From Thalassotalea sp. HSM 43 (GTDB taxonomy: Bacteria; Pseudomonadota; Gammaproteobacteria; Enterobacterales; Alteromonadaceae): DNA of 64,000 nucleotides. The notes under the pieces are model-generated. The model had not been told where the DNA came from. It ran no database searches and saw nothing but the letters and a program-made list of their open reading frames with translations. The stretch is from the NCBI RefSeq assembly GCF_004752005.1, contig NZ_CP038493.1, positions 3,310,302-3,374,301 on the forward strand, read 5' to 3'. A program made the position numbers and the translations under genes. Below are positions 1 through 9,059 of this stretch, piece by piece; the first letter of the stretch is position 1; each line of letters begins with the position of its first letter.

Positions 1-1510
1 CCTGGTTTATCATTTGCGCAGTTATCAGCGCAATCGTGATGTACGCATTAAATTAGCCTTAAATGTTGGCAATACTGGTGTCGACAGCATTTCGCATATC
101 TGGCCTAACGCCAATTGGTATGAACGAGAAGTCTATGACATGTTTGGCATCGAGTTTCGTAACCATCCACATCTTACCCGAATTTTAATGCCACCGACGT
201 GGGTTGGTCATCCGTTATTAAAAGATCATCCTGCCCGTGCCACCGAAATGGATCCATTTCAATTGCCGGACAGTCAGCAAGACATTGAACAACAAGCGTT
301 AAAGTTTCGCCCTGAAGAATGGGGAATGAAACGACACAGCAAAACCGCCGACTTTAGCTTTTTAAATCTTGGCCCAAACCATCCTAGTGTTCATGGTGCA
401 TTTCGCATTGTGCTGCAAATGGAAGGGGAAGAGATTATCGACTCGGTGCCCGATATTGGTTACCACCATCGTGGCGCTGAAAAAATGGGTGAGCGCCAAT
501 CTTGGCACAGTTACATACCTTACACCGACCGCATTGATTACCTCGGTGGTGTAATGAATAACTTCCCTTATGTTATGGCGGTGGAAAAGCTCGCGGGTAT
601 TGAAGTACCTGAGCGAGCGAAAGTCATTCGTATTATGACCGCCGAGATGTTTCGCATCCTGTCACACTTATTGTTTTACGGCACATTTGCCCAAGATATT
701 GGTGCCTTATCGCCAATCTTTTACATGTTTGTCGACCGTGAAAAGCTGTTTGCCATTATTGAAGCCATCACTGGTGCGCGCATGCACCCAAGCTATTTCC
801 GTATTGGTGGCGTCGCACAAGACTTACCAAAAGGTTGGGACAAGTTGGTGCGAGAATACGTCGAGTATTTGCCAAAGCGTCTTGATGAATACGACAAGAT
901 GGTTATGGCCAATGAATTATTGAAAAAGCGAACCGTACATGTTGGTGCTTATAGTACCAAAGAAGCCATCGAGTGGGGCGTTACCGGACCGGGTTTACGA
1001 GCAACCGGTTACTCTTGGGATCTTCGTAAGCAACGTCCTTATGGCGGTTACGATCAATTTGAGTTTGATGTGCCCGTTGGTCACAACGGCGATTGCTACG
1101 ATCGTTGTAAAGTTCGAGTCGAAGAGATGCGCCAAAGCATCCGCATTATTAAACAGTGTTTAGAAAATATGCCAGAAGGCCCATACAAAGCTGACCATAT
1201 CGCCACCACACCGCCAGATAAATCGCGCACCATGACCGATATCGACACCTTGATACCGCATTTTGTCAATGTATCCTGGGGGCCAGTTATTCCGCCGGGC
1301 GAAGTGTCGGTTAGTGTCGAAGCCACAAAAGGCATTATGGCATATCACTTGGTCAGTGATGGCTCGACCATGAGCTATCGCACTCGCATTCGCACCCCAA
1401 GCTTTGCCCACTTGCAAATGATCCCGGTGATCTCTCGCGGGCAAATGGTCGCTGACCTGATTGCCACCTTGGGAAGTATCGATTACGTCATGGCCGACGT
1501 GGATCGCTAG
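1..1510 (+). CDS. nuoCD: NADH-quinone oxidoreductase subunit C/D fusion (5' truncated)
   Basis: Fused NuoC and NuoD subunits of respiratory complex I, part of the peripheral arm next to the quinone site. The reading frame is open from base 2, so the first 90 or so residues lie outside the window. The NuoC part carries the family signature [12 protein letters not shown] followed by RILM and a GHPLLKDHP stretch (bases about 119-240). The NuoD part starts near base 325, has the [10 protein letters not shown] motif, the [12 protein letters not shown] motif, and ends [10 protein letters not shown] as NuoD does. A C/D fusion is typical of gammaproteobacteria. nuoE follows after 11 bases, so this is the upstream visible member of the nuo operon; nuoA and nuoB should lie to the left. 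Confidence 0.97.
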   Translation, partial: LVYHLRSYQRNRDVRIKLALNVGNTGVDSISHIWPNANWYEREVYDMFGIEFRNHPHLTRILMPPTWVGHPLLKDHPARATEMDPFQLPDSQQDIEQQALKFRPEEWGMKRHSKTADFSFLNLGPNHPSVHGAFRIVLQMEGEEIIDSVPDIGYHHRGAEKMGERQSWHSYIPYTDRIDYLGGVMNNFPYVMAVEKLAGIEVPERAKVIRIMTAEMFRILSHLLFYGTFAQDIGALSPIFYMFVDREKLFAIIEAITGARMHPSYFRIGGVAQDLPKGWDKLVREYVEYLPKRLDEYDKMVMANELLKKRTVHVGAYSTKEAIEWGVTGPGLRATGYSWDLRKQRPYGGYDQFEFDVPVGHNGDCYDRCKVRVEEMRQSIRIIKQCLENMPEGPYKADHIATTPPDKSRTMTDIDTLIPHFVNVSWGPVIPPGEVSVSVEATKGIMAYHLVSDGSTMSYRTRIRTPSFAHLQMIPVISRGQMVADLIATLGSIDYVMADVDR

Positions 1511-1521
1511 GGAGAATAATC

Positions 1522-2145
1522 ATGAATCGACTGATAGATCTAGCTAAGCAAAACCTTGAACAACATATCGATGACCAGAGCGATGAGTCACAATCAAGCA
1601 TAGATTGTCGTTACATTGACTATAAACACTATTTAACCGATGCCGAAATTGCCGATATTGAACACGAAGCCGATATTCTTGAAGAGCGTCGAGCAGCGGG
1701 CATTGAAGCGCTAAAAATAGTTCAGCAACAGCGCGGTTGGATCAGCGATGAATCGTTATATGCGATTGCCGATTTATTGCAGATGAGTGCCGCCGAACTT
1801 GATGGCATAGCGACGTTTTATAACCTTATTTACCGCCAACCGGTTGGTAAATATGTGATTCATTTATGCAACTCCATTTCCTGTTATTTAACCGATTTTG
1901 AAGGTGTAGCGAAAGCCATTAAAGATGAGCTAGGAATCAATTACGGACAAACAACCGACGATGGCCTGTTTACCTTAATCACCAATGCCTGTTTAGGAGG
2001 CTGTGATAAAGCGCCGGTAATGATGATAGCTGATCGCCATTTTGAGCATCTCACCAGTGAGTCTGTTGTGACCTTGCTGGGTCAGATACGAGAACATGGC
2101 TTGCCGGAACTGGCTATTGGAGGCAAAGATGACTCAGCCCATTAA
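1522..2145 (+). CDS. nuoE: NADH-quinone oxidoreductase subunit E (24 kDa, 2Fe-2S)
   Basis: Thioredoxin-like subunit of the NADH dehydrogenase module of complex I, holding the [2Fe-2S] cluster N1a beside NuoF. The four ligands are visible as C116-x4-C121 and C157-x3-C161 (motifs CNSISC and CLGGC). The ATG at 1522 follows a GGAG site in the nuoCD-nuoE gap. At 207 residues it is about 40 longer than the E. coli protein; the extra part is an acidic N-terminal stretch before the conserved helical bundle that begins near residue 38. Its 3' end overlaps nuoF by 17 bases, which suggests coupled translation with its partner subunit. Confidence 0.96.
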   Translation: MNRLIDLAKQNLEQHIDDQSDESQSSIDCRYIDYKHYLTDAEIADIEHEADILEERRAAGIEALKIVQQQRGWISDESLYAIADLLQMSAAELDGIATFYNLIYRQPVGKYVIHLCNSISCYLTDFEGVAKAIKDELGINYGQTTDDGLFTLITNACLGGCDKAPVMMIADRHFEHLTSESVVTLLGQIREHGLPELAIGGKDDSAH

Positions 2146-3511
2146 TACCCCTCTAACAGCGCATGTGAATTTACAATCGCCGCCAGATTATCAACGCTAT
2201 GTCGATAGCGGCGGTTTTGTTGGCGCTAAGAACGCGCTGGAAATGAATCAAAGTGATTGTCTCAGCCAAGTTAAAGACTCTCAGTTAAAAGGTCGTGGCG
2301 GCGCTGGCTTTCCGACAGGAATGAAGTGGAGTTTCGTGCCTATGGGCGACGGCGCTCCTGAGCGTAAGTATCTGATTTGTAATGCGGATGAGATGGAGCC
2401 CGGTACGTTTAAGGACAGGTTATTACTGGAAGGTAATCCGCTGCAATTGGTTGAAGCTATGCTTATTGCCAGTTATACCATAGGCGCAAACCAAGCCTTT
2501 ATCTTTTTACGTGGTGAGTACCATCTTGCAGCTCAACGCATTCAAGCAGCGATTGATGAAGCGAAAAGCCAAGGCTGGCTTGGCAATAATATTCAAGGCA
2601 GTGGTTATCAACTCGAACTGTATTTGCATACCAGTGCCGGACGTTACATTTGTGGTGAAGAAACCGCGCTCATTAATGCGCTTGAAGGTCGTCGAGCAAA
2701 CCCAAGGGCTAAACCGCCTTTTCCACAAGTTAGTGGTCTATTTGGTAAGCCAACTATCGTTAACAACGTCGAAACCTTGTGCAATTTACCGCATATTTTT
2801 GCTCATGGTTGCCAATGGTTTAAAGACTTATCAAGCGATAGCGACGCCGGTACGAAAATATATGGCGCCAGTGGTCGTTTAAAAAATCCTGGATTATGGG
2901 AAATGCCGTTTGGCAAAACCTTACGAGAGGTGTTGTACCTAAACGCAGGTGGATTACAAGATGGTTTGAAGTTTCGGGGATTACTGCCAGGTGGTGCCTC
3001 TACCGACTTTTTGGTGGAACAGCATTTGGATGTTGCCATGGACTATGACTCCATTGCGAAAGCCGGCAGCCGACTGGGCACCGCCGGTTTAATTGTGCTT
3101 GATGATCATAATTGCCCTGTGGGCATGGTGCGTAACCTGTTGCAGTTTTTTGCTCAGGAATCCTGTGGTTTTTGTACCCCATGTCGAGATGGCACGCCAT
3201 GGGCGGTCGAGTTGCTCACTCGCATTGAACACGGCCACGGCACCATGCAAGATATCGACGCCTTGGATCGTTTGTGTGACTTTATGTGGATAGGCAAAAC
3301 TCATTGTGCATTAGCACCCGGCGCGGTTGAGCCATTGCGCAGTGCGCTTAAATATTTTCGTGATGATTTTGTTGAACATGTTGAAAAAGGTTGCTGTGCC
3401 ATCGCTCAGGGGCAACGCCCCGGCACGTTAGGCTTGACTGGCCAACGCTTGGCCAATGCCGCTGATGCTAGTGCTAGTGCGCAACAAGGAGCAAGCCATG
3501 ACGGAAAATAA
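2129..3511 (+). CDS. nuoF: NADH-quinone oxidoreductase subunit F (51 kDa, NADH/FMN binding)
   Basis: Subunit that oxidises NADH with FMN and passes electrons to the N3 [4Fe-4S] cluster of complex I. The FMN/NADH site is marked by GRGGAGFPTG (residues 55-64) and by the EMEPGTFKDR segment. The N3 ligands are C346, C349 and C352 (SCGFCTPCR) plus C393. I chose the ATG at 2129 because a GGAGG site ends five bases before it and the protein then starts as expected; an in-frame ATG at 2096 lies deeper inside nuoE without such a site. Length 460 residues, close to the usual 440-450, with a short Ala/Ser/Gln-rich tail. It overlaps nuoG by 14 bases. Confidence 0.97.
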   Translation: MTQPINTPLTAHVNLQSPPDYQRYVDSGGFVGAKNALEMNQSDCLSQVKDSQLKGRGGAGFPTGMKWSFVPMGDGAPERKYLICNADEMEPGTFKDRLLLEGNPLQLVEAMLIASYTIGANQAFIFLRGEYHLAAQRIQAAIDEAKSQGWLGNNIQGSGYQLELYLHTSAGRYICGEETALINALEGRRANPRAKPPFPQVSGLFGKPTIVNNVETLCNLPHIFAHGCQWFKDLSSDSDAGTKIYGASGRLKNPGLWEMPFGKTLREVLYLNAGGLQDGLKFRGLLPGGASTDFLVEQHLDVAMDYDSIAKAGSRLGTAGLIVLDDHNCPVGMVRNLLQFFAQESCGFCTPCRDGTPWAVELLTRIEHGHGTMQDIDALDRLCDFMWIGKTHCALAPGAVEPLRSALKYFRDDFVEHVEKGCCAIAQGQRPGTLGLTGQRLANAADASASAQQGASHDGK

Positions 3512-6500
3512 CCAACAAAACGAGGTGACGTTTTACGTCGACGGTAAACCATACCAAGGGCAGGCCGGAGATAATTTACTGTCGGCGATGCTCTCTAACA
3601 AGCTTAATGTACCGTATTTTTGTTGGCATCCAGAGCTGGGCTCCATTGGCGCATGTCGCCAATGTGCGGTGACTCAATACAATGATGATAGCTGTCAAAA
3701 TGGTCGCTTGATCATGGCGTGTATGACGCCGATTACGCAAGGCATGCATATTGGTTTGAGTGATGACTACTCCGCAGACTTTCGTCAACAAATTATTTCG
3801 GCAATGATGACCAATCATCCTCATGATTGCCCTGTATGTGCCGAAGGCGGCGAATGTCATCTGCAAGATATGACGGTGATGACAGGTCATAGCCAACGTC
3901 AATTCCAAGGGGCTAAACGTACCTTTAGTAATCAGGATTTAGGGCCTCTAATTGGCCATGAAATGAATCGCTGTATAACCTGTTACCGCTGTGATCGTTA
4001 CTACAGTGATTACGCTCACGGTAAAGACTTTGCGGTATATGGCTCGAAAAACCAAGTGTATTTTGGTCGCCAACAAGACGGCGTGCTGGAATCTGAATTC
4101 GCTGGTAATTTAGTGGAAGTCTGTCCGACCGGAGTATTTACCGATAAGCCGTTTTCTCAGCATTATTCACGCAAGTGGGATTTACAATCATCGCCCAGCG
4201 TCTGCCAAGGTTGCAGTGTTGGCTGTAATATCAGTGTTGGCGAACGGTACGGCATTACCCGTCGTATAGTCAATCGTTACAATCACGACATCAATGGTTA
4301 TTTCCTTTGTGATAAGGGCCGTTTCGGCTTTCAATACGTCAATAGCGCGACACGCATCCGCCAACCTCAAGGGTTTGATATCCAACCGAGCCTGCAACAC
4401 AGCAATGGTAATAATGGCCAAGCTAGCAACAGTTTGTCGGAAAAACATATTATTGGCCGTTTGAGTCGTTATAAAAAGCAACGCTTTGTGGCAATGGGCT
4501 CGGCCAGTGCATCAATTGAAACCAACTTGGCATTAAAACATTTATTTGGAAGTGCTCAGTTTTGCTCAGGCTTAACCGATGCGCAAACCGAGCAGTTGGC
4601 TTATTTCGATGGGTTTAATCGTCGTTTTGGCAGTGACAGTGTGCGTGATATTGAACAATGTGACTGGTTACTTGTGGTTGGTGAGGATCTAACGCAAACC
4701 TCGCCACGACTTGCCTTGGCCGTCCGACAAATGGCCAATAACGTCAGCAAGGCCAAAGCGGCACAATTAAATGTGCCACAGTGGCAGCAGCAAGCGGTAA
4801 AAACCCTAGCGACCGATATGCAAGCCCCCATTTTTCAATTAACCCTTGGTAAAAATAAATTATCTGACATTTGTGCTGTGAATGGTTATCAATCGCCTGC
4901 TGATATTGTTGTCAGCTTAGCGCAGTTAACTGCAGCGTTGACTCACCCCATAGAGGACTCATCTGTCGCTGACGATGGTAGCCAACAGGATTTTATTCAG
5001 GTCGCCTTAGCCGCATTAAAAAATGCGCAAAAGCCTATGCTGATTTGCGGTCAATCTTTAGCGGGTAGCGACCATCTTAGTGCGTGTGAGCAATTACTTC
5101 ATGCCATGACACGTCAGGGCAAGGCCGTAAAAGTTTGCAGTGTCCCCAATGACGTCAATAGTTTGGGCTTGTATCAATATCTTGATTCTGACTGTCTTTC
5201 GATTGAACAAATGCTGGCGCTAAGCCAAGCCAAGAGCTTTGATGGCATGGTCGTTGCCGAGCAGTCAGGGCAAAGCTTTAGCAAGGCTCAATTACAAACC
5301 ATGCGTGACACATTTGCTACCATCATTTGTTTAGATTATTGGCACAACCCAATCAGTGAGTCGGCGGATGTGCTCTTGCCCGTGGCAACATTTGATGAGT
5401 CACAAGGATTGGTGGTCAATTTTCAAGGCAAAGCGCAATGCTTTTATCCCGCATTAACCGCCAAACTGCCTATATTGCCAGCTTGGCGATACATTAAATT
5501 GATTGATGAGGCGATGGGCAATGGTCATTTATCTCAGCCAGAGCATGACGCAAACGATAACGCCTCGCTGTCGTTAAGTCGACGATTACAACCATCTGAA
5601 AAACAACATTTAGCACATTCTTTACCGACATTTTGGCATCGACTCAAACAACTGCAAAGCGACTTTATCGATACGGATGCCTATGTACGCACGGGACAGT
5701 GGTTATTAGCATCTAGGCAAACGCCACGAGCGTCAGGACGTACCGCCATGTATGCCAATCAAAGTGTACATGAACCTAAATCAACCATTGATTTGAGCTC
5801 GCCATTTAACTTTTCAATGGAAGGTTTTATATCACGGGAAAACCAAGCGCAACAATTAAGCGGCGAACAACAGGCTGCACCGCCTGCCAATGCATATAGT
5901 TGGGCACCAGGTTGGAACTCAAACCAATCGGTAAGCAAGTACCAAACTGCACCGGGTCAAGCGCTGAATAAGCCCAATGCGGTAGTGCATATTTATGATC
6001 CAACCAGCGGTCAATCGCATCCGAAACACAACCAAACCCATAAACATAAAGTGGCTAAGCAAACACCGCCGGCCTCGCAAAAAAGCCACGGTGAACTCAA
6101 CTACCTAGGTAGCGAAGCGCACATTTTTGCCGATGATGCAAAAGGTCGGTTAGGTTTTGATTTTGAATTGTTATCGCCGCTACCTGCGGCGGTGATTTCG
6201 GCGGATATCGCACAATCATTAGCGCTTGAGAACAGCTCTCACCTGCGCCTTAATTGGCAAGATAGTGCGCTTGCCAAAGTCATGCCAGCACAAACCTTAC
6301 AATTGTTTGTTTGCGATGAACAGGCCAATGGCTGCTTGTTATTGCTTAACAGTTCATGGCGACAAGCTGATATTACCTTTGCCAATAACCATGCGGATAT
6401 TGGCGCACAACTGCAGTTAACGGCCGCCAGTGCGCAGCAAGTCGACGACTATGAACAGTCGCTAGCAGCGCATTTGAACAACACTCAACAACAAAAAGCA

Positions 6501-6578
6501 CAATTGATTGCCGATTTAAAACAACAGGATCAATATATTCCAATCCGCCTTGTTGCTGGAGGCCTAGATGATAGCTAA
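3498..6578 (+). CDS. nuoG: NADH-quinone oxidoreductase subunit G (75 kDa, Fe-S wire)
   Basis: Large Fe-S subunit of the NADH module of complex I. N-terminal 2Fe-2S domain ligands are C42, C53, C56 and C75. A His-x3-Cys-x2-Cys-x5-Cys set (HPHDCPVCAEGGEC) gives N5, and CITCYRC plus a later CPTG gives N4. The C-x2-C-x3-C-x27-C set (CQGCSVGC ... C) matches the extra N7 cluster known from E. coli. A molybdopterin-oxidoreductase-like domain follows. At 1026 residues it is over 100 longer than E. coli NuoG; the surplus is mostly a Gln/His/Lys-rich, poorly structured stretch near residues 740-870. The start at 3498 has AAGGAG upstream. It overlaps nuoH by 11 bases. Confidence 0.96.
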   Translation: MTENNQQNEVTFYVDGKPYQGQAGDNLLSAMLSNKLNVPYFCWHPELGSIGACRQCAVTQYNDDSCQNGRLIMACMTPITQGMHIGLSDDYSADFRQQIISAMMTNHPHDCPVCAEGGECHLQDMTVMTGHSQRQFQGAKRTFSNQDLGPLIGHEMNRCITCYRCDRYYSDYAHGKDFAVYGSKNQVYFGRQQDGVLESEFAGNLVEVCPTGVFTDKPFSQHYSRKWDLQSSPSVCQGCSVGCNISVGERYGITRRIVNRYNHDINGYFLCDKGRFGFQYVNSATRIRQPQGFDIQPSLQHSNGNNGQASNSLSEKHIIGRLSRYKKQRFVAMGSASASIETNLALKHLFGSAQFCSGLTDAQTEQLAYFDGFNRRFGSDSVRDIEQCDWLLVVGEDLTQTSPRLALAVRQMANNVSKAKAAQLNVPQWQQQAVKTLATDMQAPIFQLTLGKNKLSDICAVNGYQSPADIVVSLAQLTAALTHPIEDSSVADDGSQQDFIQVALAALKNAQKPMLICGQSLAGSDHLSACEQLLHAMTRQGKAVKVCSVPNDVNSLGLYQYLDSDCLSIEQMLALSQAKSFDGMVVAEQSGQSFSKAQLQTMRDTFATIICLDYWHNPISESADVLLPVATFDESQGLVVNFQGKAQCFYPALTAKLPILPAWRYIKLIDEAMGNGHLSQPEHDANDNASLSLSRRLQPSEKQHLAHSLPTFWHRLKQLQSDFIDTDAYVRTGQWLLASRQTPRASGRTAMYANQSVHEPKSTIDLSSPFNFSMEGFISRENQAQQLSGEQQAAPPANAYSWAPGWNSNQSVSKYQTAPGQALNKPNAVVHIYDPTSGQSHPKHNQTHKHKVAKQTPPASQKSHGELNYLGSEAHIFADDAKGRLGFDFELLSPLPAAVISADIAQSLALENSSHLRLNWQDSALAKVMPAQTLQLFVCDEQANGCLLLLNSSWRQADITFANNHADIGAQLQLTAASAQQVDDYEQSLAAHLNNTQQQKAQLIADLKQQDQYIPIRLVAGGLDDS

Positions 6579-7584
6579 GTTGATTGAAATTGTTGTTATC
6601 CTAGGTTTGTTGATCCCAATCGCAGCAATGTTGGTATGGGTTGAACGACGTCTCATAGGTATCTGGCAAGACCGTTTAGGTCCTAACCGCGTAGGCCCAT
6701 TTGGCATTTTACAATCTGTTGCCGATTTATTGAAAATTCTCGGCAAAGATGAATTTACGCCAAAATTTGCTGACCGATTTATATTTGTTTTGGCACCGCT
6801 AATTGCCGCCGTTACGGTATTGATGAGTTTTGTCGTGGTGCCATTTAGCGACACCATCGGTATAAGCAACCTCAATATTGGAGTGTTGTTTTTTATGGCG
6901 ATGACATCTTTGGCGGTATACGCGGTTGTTCTTGCGGGGTGGGCGTCAAAGAGTAAATACGCCTTACTCGGCAGTATGCGAGCCGCGGCACAAACCATCA
7001 GCTACGAAGTCTTTATGGGCTTGTCGCTTATGGGGGTGATCATGCTGAGTGGCAGTTTTAACATGCGTGATATTGTCGAAGCGCAACAAGGTGGTTGGTT
7101 TATTAGCTCACAGTTTATTGGCTTTTTTGTGTTCCTTATCGCCGGTATTGCTGAAAGTCATCGTTTACCGTTTGATTTACCAGAAGCGGAAACCGAACTA
7201 ACCGCTGGCTTTCACACCGAATATTCAGGCATTAAATTCGCCTTGTTTTTCCTTGGCGAATATTTAGGTGTCACCCTTATTTCGGCGATGTCAGCGACCT
7301 TGTTCCTTGGTGGTTACCTGCCACCGGCGTTTCTGCAAGATACAATGTTTGCGGCTATCCCCGGTATTATTTGGTTCCTTGCCAAAGTCAGTTTGATGAT
7401 CGTGTTTTTTATCCTGCTGCGTACCTCACTGCCTCGCCCACGTTTTGATCAATTACTGGCCTTTGGTTGGAAAGTCATGCTGCCATTGTCACTGATTAAT
7501 TTATTGGCAACCGGGGCGCTGAAGTTAACCGGCGTATTGGCCTTTGTCGACAACCTGTTTTTATCGGGAGTTGCCTATGCTTAA
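6568..7584 (+). CDS. nuoH: NADH-quinone oxidoreductase subunit H
   Basis: Membrane subunit that joins the peripheral and membrane arms of complex I and forms part of the quinone cavity. Eight or so hydrophobic segments are visible. Diagnostic stretches are the N-terminal ERRLIG...[11 protein letters not shown] loop, the [14 protein letters not shown] loop with its acidic residues, and the ...[10 protein letters not shown] loop. Length 338 residues against about 325 in E. coli. The ATG at 6568 lies inside the last codons of nuoG, preceded by GGAGG a few bases upstream (in TGGAGGCCTAG). It overlaps nuoI by 8 bases. Confidence 0.97.
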   Translation: MIAKLIEIVVILGLLIPIAAMLVWVERRLIGIWQDRLGPNRVGPFGILQSVADLLKILGKDEFTPKFADRFIFVLAPLIAAVTVLMSFVVVPFSDTIGISNLNIGVLFFMAMTSLAVYAVVLAGWASKSKYALLGSMRAAAQTISYEVFMGLSLMGVIMLSGSFNMRDIVEAQQGGWFISSQFIGFFVFLIAGIAESHRLPFDLPEAETELTAGFHTEYSGIKFALFFLGEYLGVTLISAMSATLFLGGYLPPAFLQDTMFAAIPGIIWFLAKVSLMIVFFILLRTSLPRPRFDQLLAFGWKVMLPLSLINLLATGALKLTGVLAFVDNLFLSGVAYA

Positions 7585-8104
7585 GCTAATCTGGAGCCAA
7601 TTTCGCACCATGGGCTTGGTACTCAAGCACACCTTTAGCAAAGCCGATACCGTAGAGTATCCGGAGCAGAAACCGTATTTAGCACCGCGTTATCGTGGTC
7701 GTATTGTGCTTACCCGCGATCCCGACGGTGAAGAGCGCTGCGTAGCCTGCAATTTGTGCGCGGTCGCATGCCCGGTTGATTGTATTGCCTTACAACAAAC
7801 CATCGACCCTGATGGCCGCAAGCGCGCTGAATTTTTTCGTATTAACTTTTCCCGGTGTATTTTGTGTGGCTTTTGCGAAGAAGCGTGCCCAACCTATGCG
7901 ATTCAACTTACCCCTGATGTCGAGATGTGTGAATACGACAGACAAAACTTGGTTTATGAGAAAGAGAATTTGCTGATCAATGGGCCTGGAAAGTACCCAG
8001 ATTACAATTTTTACAAACACTCCGGGGTGGCCACCAACGTCAAGCAAAAAGGCGAAGGTGAGAGCGAACAAAAACCGGTGAACGTAAGAGATTTAATGCC
8101 TTAA
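7577..8104 (+). CDS. nuoI: NADH-quinone oxidoreductase subunit I (two 4Fe-4S)
   Basis: Ferredoxin-like subunit carrying clusters N6a and N6b, which lead electrons to N2 at the quinone site. The two sets are C55-x2-C58-x2-C61-x3-C65 and C94-x2-C97-x2-C100-x3-C104, each followed by Pro. The ATG at 7577 is preceded by GGGAG; an upstream in-frame ATG at 7544 lies inside nuoH and would add residues unlike the family. Length 175, normal. A 60-base gap with no obvious signal separates it from nuoJ, one of the two widest spacings inside the operon together with the nuoCD-nuoE junction. Confidence 0.97.
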   Translation: MLKLIWSQFRTMGLVLKHTFSKADTVEYPEQKPYLAPRYRGRIVLTRDPDGEERCVACNLCAVACPVDCIALQQTIDPDGRKRAEFFRINFSRCILCGFCEEACPTYAIQLTPDVEMCEYDRQNLVYEKENLLINGPGKYPDYNFYKHSGVATNVKQKGEGESEQKPVNVRDLMP

Positions 8105-8164
8105 ACAAGGCCAAACAACAAACAATTTGAATAACAGTACAACAACAATAAGAGAGTATTGATA

Positions 8165-8758
8165 GTGAATAATGTTGCCTTAATCAGTGCAATGATAACC
8201 AGTGGCCAGACTCCATTTTATGTCGCCGCAGCAATTGCTGTTGTCGCATCATTAAAAGTGGTCACCGGATCGAATGCCGTGCATGCCTTGTTGTATCTGG
8301 TGGTGTCATTGTTGGCTGTTGCTGTGTGTTTTTATTTTCTCGGTGCACCTTTTGCCGCGGGTCTTGAAGTGATTGTCTACGCTGGTGCTATCTTGGTGCT
8401 GTTTGTATTCGCGGTAATGATGTTTGATTTACAAGGCGATAAAGATCCGGTTCATTACGGCGACAAAGAAGCCAATTTGCAAAGCTGGTTTGGGGTGTTT
8501 TTACTGCCGATTATTCTGGTGTCGATTTTATTGGTGCAAGTGGTGTATGCCATCGTAATTGATGCCAATCACGCAATCACCGCCAGCAACATCATAAGCG
8601 CTAAGCAAGTTGGTACGCTGCTTTATGGGCCGTATTTATTGGCGGTTGAGCTGGCGTCATTTCTCTTGCTAGCCGGTCTTATTGGTGGCTACCATTTTGC
8701 CAAAGCAAAAATTCCTCAGCTAAGCGATGGGGCAAACAGGGAGGTACGCGATGACTGA
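8165..8758 (+). CDS. nuoJ: NADH-quinone oxidoreductase subunit J
   Basis: Membrane-arm subunit with five hydrophobic segments, including the conserved helix [21 protein letters not shown]-like region around residues 60-80, which is characteristic of NuoJ. I take the GTG at 8165 as start because an AGAGAG site lies eight bases upstream; a TTG two codons earlier would sit too close to that site. Length 197 residues, slightly above E. coli NuoJ (184). The last codons overlap nuoK by 8 bases. Confidence 0.93.
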   Translation: MNNVALISAMITSGQTPFYVAAAIAVVASLKVVTGSNAVHALLYLVVSLLAVAVCFYFLGAPFAAGLEVIVYAGAILVLFVFAVMMFDLQGDKDPVHYGDKEANLQSWFGVFLLPIILVSILLVQVVYAIVIDANHAITASNIISAKQVGTLLYGPYLLAVELASFLLLAGLIGGYHFAKAKIPQLSDGANREVRDD

Positions 8759-9059
8759 TATTCCCTTAACTCATGCATTGATTTTATCGGCCTTACTTTT
8801 TGTTATCGGCTTAGTTGGTGTTTTGGCACGTCGAAATATGTTGTTTATGTTGATGAGTCTTGAAGTCATGCTTAACGCCACCGGTGTAGCGTTTATCGCT
8901 GCAGGCTCGGCTTGGCAACAAGCCGACGGTCAGGTGATGTTTATTTTAATTCTGACGCTGGCTGCAGCAGAAGTCGGTATTGGCTTAGCGTTACTTATCT
9001 CTTTGCATAAACAGCGTCAATGTTTAGACGTCGACAAACTCAGTGAGCTGAAGGGGTAA
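8751..9059 (+). CDS. nuoK: NADH-quinone oxidoreductase subunit K
   Basis: Small three-helix antiporter-like (MrpC-like) subunit of the complex I membrane arm. It shows the conserved glutamates in [10 protein letters not shown] and in [12 protein letters not shown], which belong to the proton path. The start at 8751 follows a GGGAGG site; 102 residues matches the usual 100. Its TAA stop overlaps the nuoL ATG by one base. Confidence 0.96.
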   Translation: MTDIPLTHALILSALLFVIGLVGVLARRNMLFMLMSLEVMLNATGVAFIAAGSAWQQADGQVMFILILTLAAAEVGIGLALLISLHKQRQCLDVDKLSELKG

